A stretch of DNA of 64,000 nt from Arabidopsis thaliana (GCF_000001735.4 NC_003070.9:30117971-30181970), one strand, 5' to 3'. Numbered from the stretch's first letter, positions 41,506 through 53,549 are shown. The notes: generated from the letters alone by a model not told the origin. Program-made: numbers and translations.

Positions 41506-43145
41506 ATGTACGGGAGAAAAGGGTATCAGCTTATCAAAGATTTTGCCACCGGAGAGAAGGGTCAGCTCAAACCTTTCAACGTAAGACTTCAAGCTCCCAC
41601 CTTTATGACACTAAATCTCTCAATTTATACAGGCTATTGAAATTTTTGAGTATCTGTAATCTAACGTATATCAATCTTGCAAGTTTGGCCAGTAGGTTTT
41701 GATTATAGGTGACGGAATGTTAGCAAATTTCCAGTCCTGGGTTGATAATATCCAATTCTGTAATTAGAAAGTATTATCTTGGTTAGCTATGAGGTAGATT
41801 AGTTCTTTAACCTCTTGTATTTCTAACAGAGCAAACTCTTTGATGAAACAATCGAAGAGTGTGACCAGAATCACCATCTTATCCAGTCCTTGATAAGGTA
41901 TTGATCCCCTTTTTTACACTGTTGCATTTTTTCAATCCATCACAAAAGACTTACTTCTGATTCATTGAGGTTGATGTTTCCATTTACAGGAAAATGCAAC
42001 AAGAAGGTTTGGATGTTCAGAACAACAGAAACGCTGACCACTATGGAGCACTAATTCACCACCTTGCTTTGATCCGGAACAAGCGCTGCCTCATGGCTTA
42101 TGTGTGAGAACCACGTTTCCTATCAGTAACACTATATCTGGACACTCAATTTCTTAAAAATAGCTGCAATTGGTGTCGCTATGCAGGTACAACCGAGCAG
42201 AAATTGTGCGTGATTTGGCATGGAGAGTAGGGCTTGAACTTCTCGACCTTCCCTCTGAAATCCAAGAGAAGCTCACTACACTAGAGAAGGAATACTTCAA
42301 AAACCATTCGGTTGCTCTAAAATCATACATGGGAAAAGTAGGAATCGAGTTGAATGTCGTAAGTCCTCTTTCCACCACCCTGGCTTTTATTAATTAATTG
42401 GATTTTTCTTGTTTGGTGGACTTGTAACTAGTAATCTCCTCTTGATCCATTTCTTGAAGGATATGGTCCCTCCTAAAGATCCTTATATCAAGGTCAGAAT
42501 TTTGGATGATATTGATGAAGGAATCGTGCTGAGTGACAAAACAACAAATTTTGCCCGTCATTCTATGCATTTCCTCAAACGTACTGATGCGGAACCATAC
42601 ATTGCTCGGGTCAGTCTTTTTCGTTATTCCTTCCCTAAAACTAGAATGATCTAAAGCCCATAAACTTCCACGAACTGAGAAATTCAAAGAATGAGCCTTG
42701 CTCAAATTCGCAGAGATGTAGATAGAACCTTGATTACAGCCTTCCCTAGCAGGTTTAATAGGAAAAAAGAAGACTGCTTAAGATAGATTATAACTGAAAA
42801 AACGAAACTATAGAATTCCTGAAAGATCTGAATAGTGATGCAAATAGAAGTTTTAGGTTTAGAATATGCGTGAAGTGTAATCTGAAGAATTGACTTTTGT
42901 CACATTTCTTGGTACCGTCAAGATTACATAAGGTCGAAACATTTCATAAACTGTGAGTGTATTGGATTCTTTGGTTTTCCATGTGATGTTTGTCATAGTA
43001 TGCCAAAGGAGTTGCTAAGCAAATGCAGTCTGATTCTACTGCCTAGCTTAAAAGGGGTCTCGTGTCCCATCATTTGGATAAAGAGTTTCTAATTGTTGAG
43101 ATGTGAATGGGATAACAGGGCCAAATGGAGGAGCTGACAGGATGA
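41506..43145 (+). CDS. PSF1: GINS complex subunit PSF1
   Basis: Six exons, 41506-41580, 41830-41897, 41990-42103, 42187-42358, 42460-42609 and 43119-43145, encode 201 residues, the usual PSF1 length. GINS joins CDC45 and MCM2-7 to form the replicative CMG helicase in the nucleus. Conserved stretches include GRKGYQLIKDFATGEKGQLK, HHLALIRNKRCLMAYVYNR and the C-terminal domain PPKDPYIKVRILDDI. The last coding exon is only 27 bases, encodes GQMEELTG and stop, and lies behind a 509-base intron, much longer than the others. Without that exon the protein would end in intron sequence, so I accept it. Recalled as AT1G80190. Confidence 0.9.
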
Positions 43146-44063
43146 TTGATCTAATCAGAAGCTGTGGTGGGCTCAGATGAATCACGGTCGGGTCTGTGAT
43201 CAAAGAATGTAAGCTTACTTAGCCTTGTATAATTGTAAGACAGGAACATGAAACCAGAAACCTCATACTCAAACTCATGTAACAATTATTTATCTTACAA
43301 AGTTACTTCTGTAGTGCATAACATTCACTAGCAATAATGCAGTTTTGACAAGCTCAAAATTACCTTTTTTCCAATGGACAATCTTTCAAGGCTTCAATAC
43401 TCAGTCTTTTTGTTACTTGCTGGCTTTTCACTATAGAAGTGAACCTGCAGCTAAAAAGATAAGAATCTGCCACAAATGCTGCAGAAAAATGAGAATATGT
43501 CATCTACAAAACATACCTCAAGATTAGCTTGTAAGATCTGAATAGTGATGAGGCATTTACTCGAACGATGATCATTGTCACATCTCTGATTAATGTAAAC
43601 GATAAACGGATTTTTGATGTTTCCATATAGTTTGATATTGTCTCTTTCCTTAGGCGTTTTCAAAACCATAAACATAGGTGAATGTTATTTACAATGTCTC
43701 TATAGTTATGATTAATTTGAGTTGCTACTCATCTTGTTTCTGAAAGGAGGAATTCTTGCATCTTTTGAGGATTAGTTTTTTGACTTGCATACAGAAAATG
43801 TGTTCTTAGTCTCTTGCCTTCTTAGTTGTTACCACCACTGCTTCGTCAATATTTTATTATTGGATTCACAACAAAAAAATTCCTCTTTATTTTTTATGAG
43901 AAAAGGGGAAAAAACACTTAAAACCTTTTGTGTTGACCAGAAAAAAAAAGAGGGATAAAACGTGGGGGTATTAATGGGAATGGGGATGTTCCACATATTT
44001 CTGAAATTTTTTTCCCTCTGCTACGAAACCTTTGAAATTTGTGTCATCGAAATCGAAACCAAA
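43146..44063. other. Spacer between PSF1 and the membrane-protein gene
   Basis: About 900 bases holding the PSF1 3' end and the promoter of the next gene. An 18-base sequence at 43533-43550 is identical to one inside the last PSF1 intron (42823-42840). No gene is seen. Confidence 0.45.
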
Positions 44064-45029
44064 ATGGATCTTTCGAAGAAGAAATGGGCTTCGATTATCT
44101 CCGTCATCGCTTCTTCTCTGTTTTCGCTCCTCATCGTCTTCCAGATTCCTCTGTTCAGGTATCATCATTTCCAAACCATTCATCGCAATTTTGTCATCTG
44201 ATGAACGCAGAAACCAATGCACTAACTAGTTGAAATTGATGGCAAAATTCACCAAATTAGGGTTACTCTGTTCAACAATGCAGGGGCGTTATTGGATTTA
44301 GATGATCGTAAAAAGACAGATAGCATTCTATTAGGGATTGAAGAAATGTATGTCTTAGACCATTCCTTGTTAGAGAACAATCTATATTTGAATTGAGTGC
44401 GCTTTGTTTGTTTATATGTTGCAGAGTGGCGTGCAGGAACAAGAGTTGTGAAACTCCATTAGAGGTCATATCCTCTGAGTTGATTGCTACTGATTTGATT
44501 CCTTCTTCTCTTGTCAAGACCCTCCTTTATCCTGGTGCCATTACCAAGTCTCTTTTTGCTGGCTCCAAAATCCCCAGCTACCACCACTTGTTTCAGTTTT
44601 ACAGTTTCGACGGCATGTATCGCACCTCCTCCTTTGCAACCGATATTCATCATCTAGAGGTTTTGCTTCTTCCATTCTCTCCATCCATCTGGTTATAACA
44701 ACACCTTTAGTCCAACAATGTCAATCCAAAATCTGCTTCAGGTGTTTGCTGGGAGTTGTTTGTGTCTTCTTGGAGCTTTACTCAACCTGTTCAAACCCAC
44801 AAGAATAACCTTCATTGGAACGCTTTTGATATCTTGGGGTCTTATCAGAGACATTCTTCTTCTGGACTCTGCTCACGATTGGATAAGCCCCCACAGAAAC
44901 TCTGTTCGTGTCTACCCAACACTGTTTCTAGCTTCACTTTCTGCATTTCTCTCCATGCGAAGCGACGTCAGGAAGATCATCAGGTGTTGTACATCTATCA
45001 CCCTTTCCAAATCCTCTAAAGGAGACTAG
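44064..45029 (+). CDS. Uncharacterised plant membrane protein
   Basis: Three exons, 44064-44158, 44425-44659 and 44742-45029, encode 205 residues. A short basic N-terminus (MDLSKKKW) precedes a transmembrane helix (ASIISVIASSLFSLLIVFQI). A soluble segment of about 95 residues follows, with two cysteines (ACRNKSCETP). Two further hydrophobic stretches then occur (SCLCLLGALLNLF and ITFIGTLLISWGLI), with another weakly hydrophobic one near VYPTLFLASLSAFLS. The splice sites are canonical and the reading frame is kept across both introns, so the gene is real. I know no function for it. Recalled as AT1G80200. Confidence 0.78.
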
Positions 45030-45386
45030 GCTTCTGCTTCACTAACTTCATAGATTCCAACACCTAGAAGAACTCACTTTTCCTTTAAACAACAGAGAAA
45101 CTGTTATTTTCTGAGAAAAAGCTTCTGTAACTTTCCCATCAATTTTCATCATGAATATGCAATCAAGGTTCACTTTTTCTTTTCCACCTCATATCCATTA
45201 TGAATTTGATATATTACAGATCTCTTGGAAAAGGTTAATCTTCCATGAAAATGAAAAAACCCCAATAATGCTACAGATGAGTAAACTAAGAACAGATGTC
45301 TGCCTATGATACAGTTGTAAGAAAACAAATATCCAAATAGAAACATACACAAAGAGGAAGGCATGTGCCTTTAGTCACAGATCTTT
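45030..45386. other. Short convergent spacer
   Basis: About 357 bases that hold the 3' ends of the membrane-protein gene (+) and BRCC36A (-). No independent feature is seen. Confidence 0.5.
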
Positions 45387-47658
45387 CTACGATCGTCTTC
45401 TGCTTCGGCTGCCAGAACCGTGAACCAGACGAGATGCTCCCCCGCTTGTCTCTGCTCCTTTCAGTTTCTGTGCTTCCAAAACTTCAGCTTCATCCATCAG
45501 CATTGCTAACTGCACAACACACACAACAGGATTTCGACCCAGCCAAAAAAATCATCATCCATGAAAGAGCTTTATTTATGAGGAGACACATACCCGGATC
45601 TTGTTCTCCTTCAGCCTATCTTGAAGTGCGTTAATGGCAGGACTCAAGCTGCAAAAAGCTTGAAGTTCATATAACCAATGACAAAACAACGTATCAAATG
45701 TTAACACGCACTACTAACCAGTATTCTATTAACTTGCACATGGAAGCCTGATATGTTGATGTGTTGTGAATGAAAGCAAGAGGATGAACTCTCCCGTCTC
45801 TAGAGAAACAAAAGGAGCTTTTGCACTTAAATCTCTATGATTAAGGTATGAAGAACATGTAACAAAAAGATTAAATCGAAAACCTCTTGCTTTGCTGCAC
45901 GGATTGGTGGTACGCTGCTCGTTCCTCCTCGTAGAGTACTCGTTGCAGGCTTTTAAAAGATGCTAAAGGTGAATTGAGTTGAAGAAGGGATGAAGTCGGC
46001 AAAACATGAAGTGGGACTTCTTTTCTAACATACCCCACACCACTGCACGTAAAATCCTTAGCTTAAGTAATAAAGGAAATAAACGGTGCAATGTTCGTAA
46101 GCCCAAAAGTTCATGTTGAGAAATACCTGGTTTCTAAATTTGAGCGGTGCATTGCCTCTTGCATACTTTCAGACATGTCCATCGAGTCAATTTCTATTGC
46201 TGTGCTGCTGTAGTTTCCACTTGTTCCATCTCTTCTGGTGTTGTTGGCCTCAGTATTGTTCACAAAGAAAGCCTCAAAATCTGAAACGCGTCCTCCACCC
46301 TACTCAGGCACACACACATACAAGGCTCAGACATCAATGTGTATATACATATCAGCCAACGGTTCAGTCAGAAATGCCATCATTGTCTTAAGAATTCGAA
46401 AAATGAGTTGTATTATGCACGAATTGTAATTTGACAACTTTGAACTAAGCTCGAGTAAAATGCTATAGCTTTTGGAAAAAGAGACCTTAGATCCGGAAGT
46501 TGTAGCTGTATCACTTGTGTCGAGCTCAGGATTGTCTCCCCGAGCAGAAGACGATCTCTGGTATATCGAGTCCGAAGAACTAAATGAAGATTCTAAATCG
46601 ATAACAGAATCTTTATTTGCAAGAACCAGGCTCATTGATTTAGGAATACTATTCGGCTTTCCATCAGAAGACTGGAAAGCGATAACTTGGATTCTGCCAA
46701 CCTGGAAACATCAACTAAGCAAATTCAGCAATATGTATAAGCTGAAGAGAAGTATTTTTGAAAAGTTTCAAGTAGCTAATCCACTCATAGCAAATACTAA
46801 CTAACCTTGTTAGCATCTTCACTAAAACAGGAAAAGATGAGGCCAATAAAACCAGAATCTAAAAGCTGATACATAGCTTGTGTTCGAACATCTGCAGGCA
46901 GAAACAGGACATAAATATGAGGAACAAGATAAAAACATCGAGAAGTTACAATGATGATGATACATACCGACATGGGAAGGAAGAACGGTAATATGAGGAT
47001 GGGAGTGGTACCATCCAATGACCCGTGTAGTTCTGCCCGTTGATATCGTCATTCTGTGTCGAAATTAGTGAAGGAAGACTACAAAACACTCTTGTTTTAA
47101 CCAAACCATAACTAAAATACACATAGACCATCAATCTGAAAAAAGCAAGTTTATAAAAAGGATATATCAGCCTGAGCAGAAGCAGCAGCCAGTTGTTCAG
47201 GATTGGTTTCAACTCTATCCTTCTGCCGATCAGACCGTGACTGAGGCGATGCTCCCCAGATCATAGCTGTGGCACTTCCCCCGTCCTTTGAGTACTAAGT
47301 CAGTTTCCAAAACCACAACGAAGAGTTAACATAAACACAACAAGATTTGAAACTCAGGATTGTCTAGGAATTGTTCAAGCCTTGTATACCATCAAAAACA
47401 GAGATTACAGAGAGGCAAAAGCCAAACTCTTTCTTTGGACTGAATTGAGATCAATTCAGGTAACTAAAAATCTGAGGCAATATCGAATCTAAGAAAGATG
47501 AATTATTCGCTGCAGAGTAATAACTAGACGGAGAAATTCCGAATTACCTCGATGTCGCCGAGAAGGAGACCCATGATCTCTTCGGTCTCGGTGGATAATG
47601 CGTGAGTGAGGCAAGTCAACCAGACATCCTCGGACATATTAACGCATGTAAGAGACAT
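45387..47658 (-). CDS. BRCC36A: BRCC36-type JAMM deubiquitinase
   Basis: Ten minus-strand exons, 47548-47658, 47166-47294, 46968-47055, 46806-46891, 46486-46701, 46127-46299, 45884-46042, 45719-45799, 45594-45648 and 45387-45509, give 406 residues. BRCC36 is a zinc protease of the MPN+ class that cleaves Lys63-linked ubiquitin in BRCA1-A and BRISC complexes; the plant protein is tied to homologous recombination. The active site is complete: Glu27 in EEIMGLLLG and the JAMM motif HSHPH at 97-101, ending in S107-x2-D110. A serine-rich insertion at about residues 165-260 separates the MPN core from the C-terminal helical part. Intron 2 is U12-type with AT-AC ends. Recalled as AT1G80210. Confidence 0.93.
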
Positions 47659-49868
47659 AACTTCTTCGGAAGAGATAAACTTTAAACCTTTATGCAGACG
47701 TTATTTGCTTCTTCGAGAATTCGATTTGATTTTGCCTCTTTTTAGATTTATCCGACGAAACTGGAGAACGAAGAAGAAACAATCGTACATTAATAATAAT
47801 GTGTTGCAACTTATAATTTAGCAGAGTTCTGATGGCGCTTATATGATACGTACGGTGTACGGTGTTCTCCATTCACTCCTCAAATCCGGACCGTACATAT
47901 TCTAAGTCCTTTGACCTTTAATCATTCTTGCTTTGTACTTTGTTATTTTCTTTACTTTTTTTTTTTTTTCTCATAAAAACCAATAACAAATCAAAGGCCT
48001 CGTAATGGGCTTTTCAGTTGTTTGTTTTTTTATTCTTTTCTACTTATATTTTTCATATTTTTTTACCTACTGTATGTTTCTTTTAGTTATAATACATTAT
48101 CATATTTTTCATTTACCACTGTTGACTGTTGTACTATATAAAATTAAGTGAGATAAAATGTATGTATCAAACTGGGACTAGTGTCATATATTTTAAGTAA
48201 GGCCAACAAAATCTATTTATATGTAACTATCTAAAATAATTTTGTGTTTTTAGTAATTAATTATCTTTATTTTGACTAGTAGCGGCGCCGGTTTATTTAA
48301 TTTATATTAAGTAAAATCTATGTGTTTTAAATCTTTTAGTTATATGCTATCTTAATTTTGATAAGTGTCACTATCTACATTTAAACTAAGTAAGATATAT
48401 GTATTTGTGTGATTTATTATCTAATAACACCACATCAACTAAATTTAAATGAAATCTATGTGTCTTTAGAAATTTTGTTATTATTGACTAGTGGCGGTGC
48501 TATCCTATCTTACAATAAACTAAATGTATTTTTAGTTTTAATAGTATATTTAAGTAAAAAACATAATCATTTGTCTTTAGTAATTTATTATTTATAGTTT
48601 GACAAGTGGCGGCGGTATACATCTAACTTTAAATTAAGTAAAATCTACATGTGTATAATAATTAGTTATCTAAATTAAATCAAAATATGTGTATTTAGTA
48701 ATTTATTATCTAATAAAATTGATTGGTGTCGGCGCCGTATTATCCGAATTAATTAAAGTAATGTGACTAGTAAAACAAGATGAAATATTAGTTTTAGATT
48801 TACTTCTTTAATTCATTAAAATTAATTAAAAAGGCTATTTGTCTTATTTCTTTATTTCTTAAAATATCTATCTAGTTTGTATAAAATGGTTTCTTATAGG
48901 TTTTAGATTATTTATTTTTAACTTTTAAGCTTTAGACACAAAAGGTTGTGATTTATTTACTTTTGTATTTCATTGAATTGTTTTTCCTTTTTAAATTTCA
49001 ATCTCTTTACTAAAGAAAAAGAACTCAATCTTTCAAGAATGCCAAATTATGTTTCCTTAGTTAAGGAAAATCGAAAAAGTGAATACAAAAGAAAGGGGTA
49101 TTTTGCCATTTTGGTCGAATGAGATACCACGAGTAGCTTATAAAAAGCCATAGAATTCACACAAATATGCACTCAACATCAAATCTTCAATCTTGAGACC
49201 AAATTCCATCGTTTGCATACTTATTTAAAATTTAAGTATTGATCTAGCTAGCCAAGTTAGGTGCACAAAATCGAGCCAAGCTAAGGTATATATTTTCTCC
49301 AATATTATGTTCGGTCGTTGGTTGGATTTTTTTTCTCAGTTTCTCATATCAACTTCATATTAATCTCATTGATCTGTTAAAATTTTAGAGCGTTTCTTCT
49401 AAAGAGTAGCCAAAAACTTTGCTATACATAAAGACCTAAAAATCTTGCGATTTTGGCAATAACTTTCGTTCTCATGTATTGAAGGAAAAATATTTTAAAC
49501 CATGATTTAGTGATCAGATGCACACTAGAGATACCTCGTGATCTAGTTTTGTCCATTTCTTTCAATTATATGCATCGGGCCTTCTCGATGATGATGATTG
49601 GGTCAACATGTTAATCGTTTATAGCGCTTTGTAGGTTTGATTAGAAATATATGGTTATCGGTTACTCTATATATACACGATTCAACGAATAGTAATCGTT
49701 TGTGGTATGATCTTTGAGTCTGAATAAAATATTTGATTCCACTAATCTCGTCAATGAAATGATAAAGGGATAGTTTAATTATGGTTTCATGATCATGGTT
49801 TTATGAAATTTGTTTCTAACTTATATATTGATGTCATTAGTCAATTTTCAAATCATTTAGCAGGAAAG
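47659..49868. other. AT-rich spacer with a decayed tandem array
   Basis: About 2.2 kb, very AT-rich. The left 100 bases are the BRCC36A promoter. A degenerate tandem array occupies about 48130-48770. The right part is probably the leader of the DUF1644 gene, possibly with an intron whose donor is near 49283 (aaggtatat) and acceptor just before 49869. No other gene is seen. Confidence 0.5.
48130..48770 (+). repeat. Degenerate tandem array with GC-rich cores
   Basis: A core like GACTAGTGGCGGCGC recurs near 48176, 48273, 48360, 48484, 48601 and 48721, at spacings of about 87-124 bases. Between cores the AT-rich linker repeats as ATTAAGTAAAATCTATGTG and TTTAGTAATTTATTATCTAA. Copies differ by many substitutions and indels, so the array is old. 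I do not recognise it as a known satellite or transposon family. Confidence 0.6.
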
Positions 49869-50636
49869 ATGTGTAAGGAAAGACGTATAGTGTGTGAGTC
49901 AAGCAACAAGATCAGAGTATCGCCATACCCGCTTCGATCTACTAGGACCAACAAACTCAAAGCAATTGAGTCACCTATTGATGAGTCAAATTGGGAAGAT
50001 GTGCGGTGTATGATCTGCATGGAACCGCCACACGAAGCTGTGCTTTTGACATGCTCGTCCTCACTCAATGGATGTCGTCCTTACATGTGCGGCACGAGTT
50101 TTCGTCACTCCAACTGTTTCAAACAGTTTTGCAGAAACAACAGAAAAAAGCGCTCAAACACCAAGACCTTACATTGCCCTCTTTGTAGAGGAGAAGTCTT
50201 GGAGACGAAAAAGGCTTCGAAGACTGCAAGAAGATTCATGAATGCTAAACCGAGGTCTTGCCCTGTGGATGGCTGTGAATTTTCAGGGACATATGCTCAC
50301 CTTAATAAGCACTTGAAAACTGAGCATCAGGGTCTTGTCCCAGCAAAGGTCGATCCACAAAGGCAAAGTAGGTGGGAAATGTTGGTAAGACATGCTGAAT
50401 ATGTTAATCTCATGTCTGCAGCTGGGATTCCGCATATGTCTGGGGTTGTGCATCATCAACTTCCCAACAATCATCATCTTCCGATGTTTCAGGTGGGCTT
50501 TAGTGGAACCATGCAAAATTTGGATGGTCCGAGTAATGTAAGTAACGGATTTGGTCCCGTCAACTACCCCCCAGTTTTTGTACCCAGACTGCAGTTTCGA
50601 CCAGTGTTTGACATGTATCGTGATAGGATTCCATGA
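49869..50636 (+). CDS. DUF1644 RING/C2H2-like zinc-finger protein
   Basis: A 255-residue protein from the ATG at 49869. The DUF1644 signature is clear: WEDVRCMICMEPPHEAVLLTC, a cysteine/histidine-rich block SLNGCRPYMCG with RHSNCFKQFC, then LHCPLCRGEV, and a C2H2-like CPVDGCEFSGTYAHLNKHLK with a following H. The pattern suggests several bound zinc ions in a RING-like arrangement; the family is plant-specific and has stress-related members in rice, but no established biochemical activity. The C-terminal 80 residues are low-complexity. An in-frame ATG at 49803 exists, but the sequence before 49869 looks like the 3' end of a leader intron. Recalled as AT1G80220. Confidence 0.85.
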   Translation: MCKERRIVCESSNKIRVSPYPLRSTRTNKLKAIESPIDESNWEDVRCMICMEPPHEAVLLTCSSSLNGCRPYMCGTSFRHSNCFKQFCRNNRKKRSNTKTLHCPLCRGEVLETKKASKTARRFMNAKPRSCPVDGCEFSGTYAHLNKHLKTEHQGLVPAKVDPQRQSRWEMLVRHAEYVNLMSAAGIPHMSGVVHHQLPNNHHLPMFQVGFSGTMQNLDGPSNVSNGFGPVNYPPVFVPRLQFRPVFDMYRDRIP

Positions 50637-50897
50637 AAAATCCTAGTTCATTGATAACCATAATCATAATATTTTTCCTTTTGTCAGTTTGGATATATAA
50701 TGTTTAAAATTCAGCATTAGGATTTGTTATCTTTAAAATTCAGTATGTTTGTTGTATATATAGCAACTTATCGAATCGTATCCTCCAAAGCTTTATTTAA
50801 TGATACCTTGACTTATTGTTTTATAGAAAAACTATTATAGAAAATACACCAACTAGTTGATATACATCATTCCTATATCTTAGGTCAAATTATTAAA

Positions 50898-50901
<4 letters not shown>

Positions 50902-50929
<28 letters not shown>
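50902..50929 (+). repeat. (AT)n microsatellite
   Basis: About 28 bases of perfect AT dinucleotide repeat. Confidence 0.9.
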
Positions 50930-50932
<3 letters not shown>

Positions 50933-51186
50933 GAATCTAAGTTGATCTTAGAAAATTTTAAGAATTTTGTAGATTTTTCATAAGAGTTTTATAGGTTTTT
51001 TAGAAAAAAGATTAAGAAATTTTGAAGAAATAAAATAATTTTAGTTTGTCCTCAGATTTTCATATTACTTTCGCCAAGAGTAGTTAAACATATATGTTTA
51101 AAATTTATGTATTGTAATAGAAGACAAAATTAATATGTATATTACTTTTGGATATGTAAAATTTTCATTTATTTTTTAACATCTTA

Positions 51187-51386
51187 GGGCTTGACTGGTA
51201 TGTTAAGATTACCAACTGAATTATAAAATAACGAAACTACTTTGTGATAGATGATTTTTTTTTTTTCAAAATTTATTTATATTTTAAAACGTTCAGGATA
51301 AATTTTTAAAAATCACATTGTTTTTTTTACATTTTGTAATTCAGCACAAACTTTTGACATGAAAAAACAGTATAACATTCAAGCCC
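51187..51386. mobile_element. Putative Tourist-like (PIF/Harbinger) MITE
   Basis: The element begins GGGCTTGACTGG and ends with a sequence whose reverse complement is GGGCTTGAATGT, matching at 10 of 12 positions. Both ends abut a TTA trinucleotide (51184-51186 and 51387-51389), the 3-base target duplication typical of PIF/Harbinger elements. The 200-base interior is AT-rich and non-coding, as expected for a non-autonomous MITE. The family name is not assigned. Confidence 0.5.
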
Positions 51387-51813
51387 TTAATGAAAATTTG
51401 AAATAGCTAGACCGTTTTTTTTGTTTGATACTGTACATGGAATTTTCAGTTTTATTAATATGCTAATCCATTCCTAATTTCAGTGAAGCAAGCCAACATA
51501 CATAAAATTAATTCCCTTTTTAATTGTCACCTTTAAAGAATTTTCTTTTTCGTTAAAACAATTTTTGAAAATCACGTATAAACACATGAGCACAAGGAGA
51601 AAGAACAAAGGTAGCATCTCAATTATTTGGCAAAAAATGGCGACGAGAGCCTGAAGATGGACCATCTATTTTCGGCGGTTTAAGGCAATCACTGAAGCAA
51701 TTGGTAGAGAACTGAGGGTAGAATTAAAACCAAAAAAAAAAAACAAGACGAGGCTGCTTCACATTTAGCAGAAGCCACACTATTTCTTATTACAATAGAT
51801 TGTTTTCCTTGGA

Positions 51814-53029
51814 TCAGTGATGGTCATCACCATGTCCGTCAGGAGGTCCTCCAGGGCCGACCACTTCAAGCTACGTATTACCAAATCGTTTTGCGTTAAT
51901 CAGTTGATCAATGCCTAACGTACAATATCCATGGAAAATCAAATCTAGTATGCTTTTATGGCTAACCTTGAAGTACTGTGTACACACAGGGCATTCAAAA
52001 GACTTGCCTTTCTCCAGCCAAAACCAGACAACATCATGCTCATCCTCTGTAGAGAATGAAAAACCATCATATCTCCTTTGGTCTACTAAAAATAAACCAA
52101 ATCATGATGCACACAATGAAAGCAAAATAAAAAAGACCCACCTCCTTCACCTCCAGGGCAACCAACTATTCTCATGTCGTAGTAGGATTTGACTACAGCA
52201 GGAGCTTCCTATAGATCAGAAAACATAACACTCAGACAAGAGTCGAGAGAGGTTTGCTTATCATATACAATATAGTCTATCCTTTTCAATTACACAAACC
52301 TTTGTTCCAAAAGGCCCTTCAGGAAAGTCTATATCGTCCAGCTTCCTCCCCTGTCAAAGGTAAACTAATAGCAATCAGAAACAAATCAATTGCTCTCTGA
52401 AATGATATAGCCAAAAGGTAATCAATATACTCCTATATATTATATCTTCAACCACACGCTCTAAAGCAACAAACTAATGTTGTTTAGGTACTAATCTCTC
52501 TAATCATGTCAATAACTCAAGAATCAATCACTTCACAATCATTCGTGTAAACCAAATCCAATTAACAAGTAAGGATTAGGGAGAAAAGAACCTCCAATTC
52601 GGCTTGTAGTTCCTCTTTCTCGTGACCGGTTGCAATAGGCATCACATCTTCAACACGCTTCTTCACAGCAGTATCCGCTGGAACAAACACAAATCAACCC
52701 CATCGTCATATTTTTGTTTAAAACTACAGAACCAGGTTACACAATTCCAAAACGTAGTAGTATCGTATATGTCAAATCCAGAGACCAAACCCATTCAAAA
52801 TCAAAGACAAGCACACAATAAATCATCAAATAGCAATCTGGATCTGTAAATTACCTGCAGCGGAGCCGATTAAACGAGAGAATATGGAGGAATATGCGGG
52901 AATGGAGGATGCACGAGTCGAGAGAGAAAGGTGAGTGGACTCTACGACGGCGTGCCTGCACGACGGAGCCGCGCAGGACCCGACGGCGGAGATGGATTTA
53001 AGATGCGATGAAACGATTCTCCTCCACAT
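51814..53029 (-). CDS. COX5b: Cytochrome c oxidase subunit 5b
   Basis: Six minus-strand exons, 52855-53029, 52592-52677, 52300-52350, 52142-52208, 51967-52046 and 51814-51870, encode 171 residues. The first 55-60 residues are an Arg/Ser-rich mitochondrial presequence (MWRRIVSSHLKSISAVGSCA). The mature part is the zinc-binding subunit Vb of respiratory complex IV: RVEDVMPIATGHEKEELQAE, GRKLDDIDFPEGPFGTKEAP, RIVGCPGGEGEDEHDVVWFW, then the C-x2-C knuckle FECPVCTQYFK. The C-terminus is His/Asp-rich (DGHGDDHH). The subunit sits on the matrix face of the inner mitochondrial membrane. Recalled as AT1G80230. Confidence 0.93.
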
Positions 53030-53549
53030 AATGGTCTCGATTCTTCGGGAAAATTAGGTTTGTCGTTTCCGATCTCAGATGATTCTCAGTCTCCGACTAC
53101 CTCCTTCAAACGGAAATGAATTGAATAAATTGAAGATTGAACAAGACTTCGACTTTTTGGCGACGGCCTGTTGGGCCTGGATCATGCGACTTGTTGACCC
53201 ATTATCTAATTTGAAACAAAAATCAAAATCAATATGTAACAAGATTAAAGTAAAAACTTCTGTCGATGATTAAATAAATTTTTGTAGGATATATATTTTC
53301 TTAAAAATTAATTAACGCATATGATCTAATACTATCTCTTATTAGATTTTATTGGCTCGTAAAGTTGAGTTAAGACTTCTCAGAAGAAAAAATGAAACTC
53401 CGTTATATATAATATATGTTGAAACGGTGATTAACTAGTTAATAAATTTTGTGGGACTAGTTCGTAAATTACATTTTTATTATGTAACATGAATTACAAT
53501 TATCCATTAATGTAGTATATTCAACCGAATGAGTCAACGACCCCAACTT
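53030..53549. other. Upstream of COX5b, downstream of DGR1
   Basis: About 520 bases. The right end is the DGR1 3' region and the left the COX5b promoter and leader. An AGGCCCAA-type site II motif (reverse of TTGGGCCT at 53171-53178) lies about 145 bases upstream of the COX5b start codon, common for mitochondrial-protein genes. The remainder is AT-rich. Confidence 0.45.

Larger units (their letters stand above)
50637..51813. other. AT-rich convergent spacer with microsatellite and MITE
   Basis: About 1.18 kb between the DUF1644 gene (+) and COX5b (-). It holds an AT microsatellite at about 50902-50929 and a putative Tourist-like MITE at 51187-51386. No gene is called. Confidence 0.55.

Noticed and set aside
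47690-47872. 60-residue minus-strand frame upstream of BRCC36A
   Set aside because: It lies in the promoter and leader of BRCC36A and has no recognisable domain.
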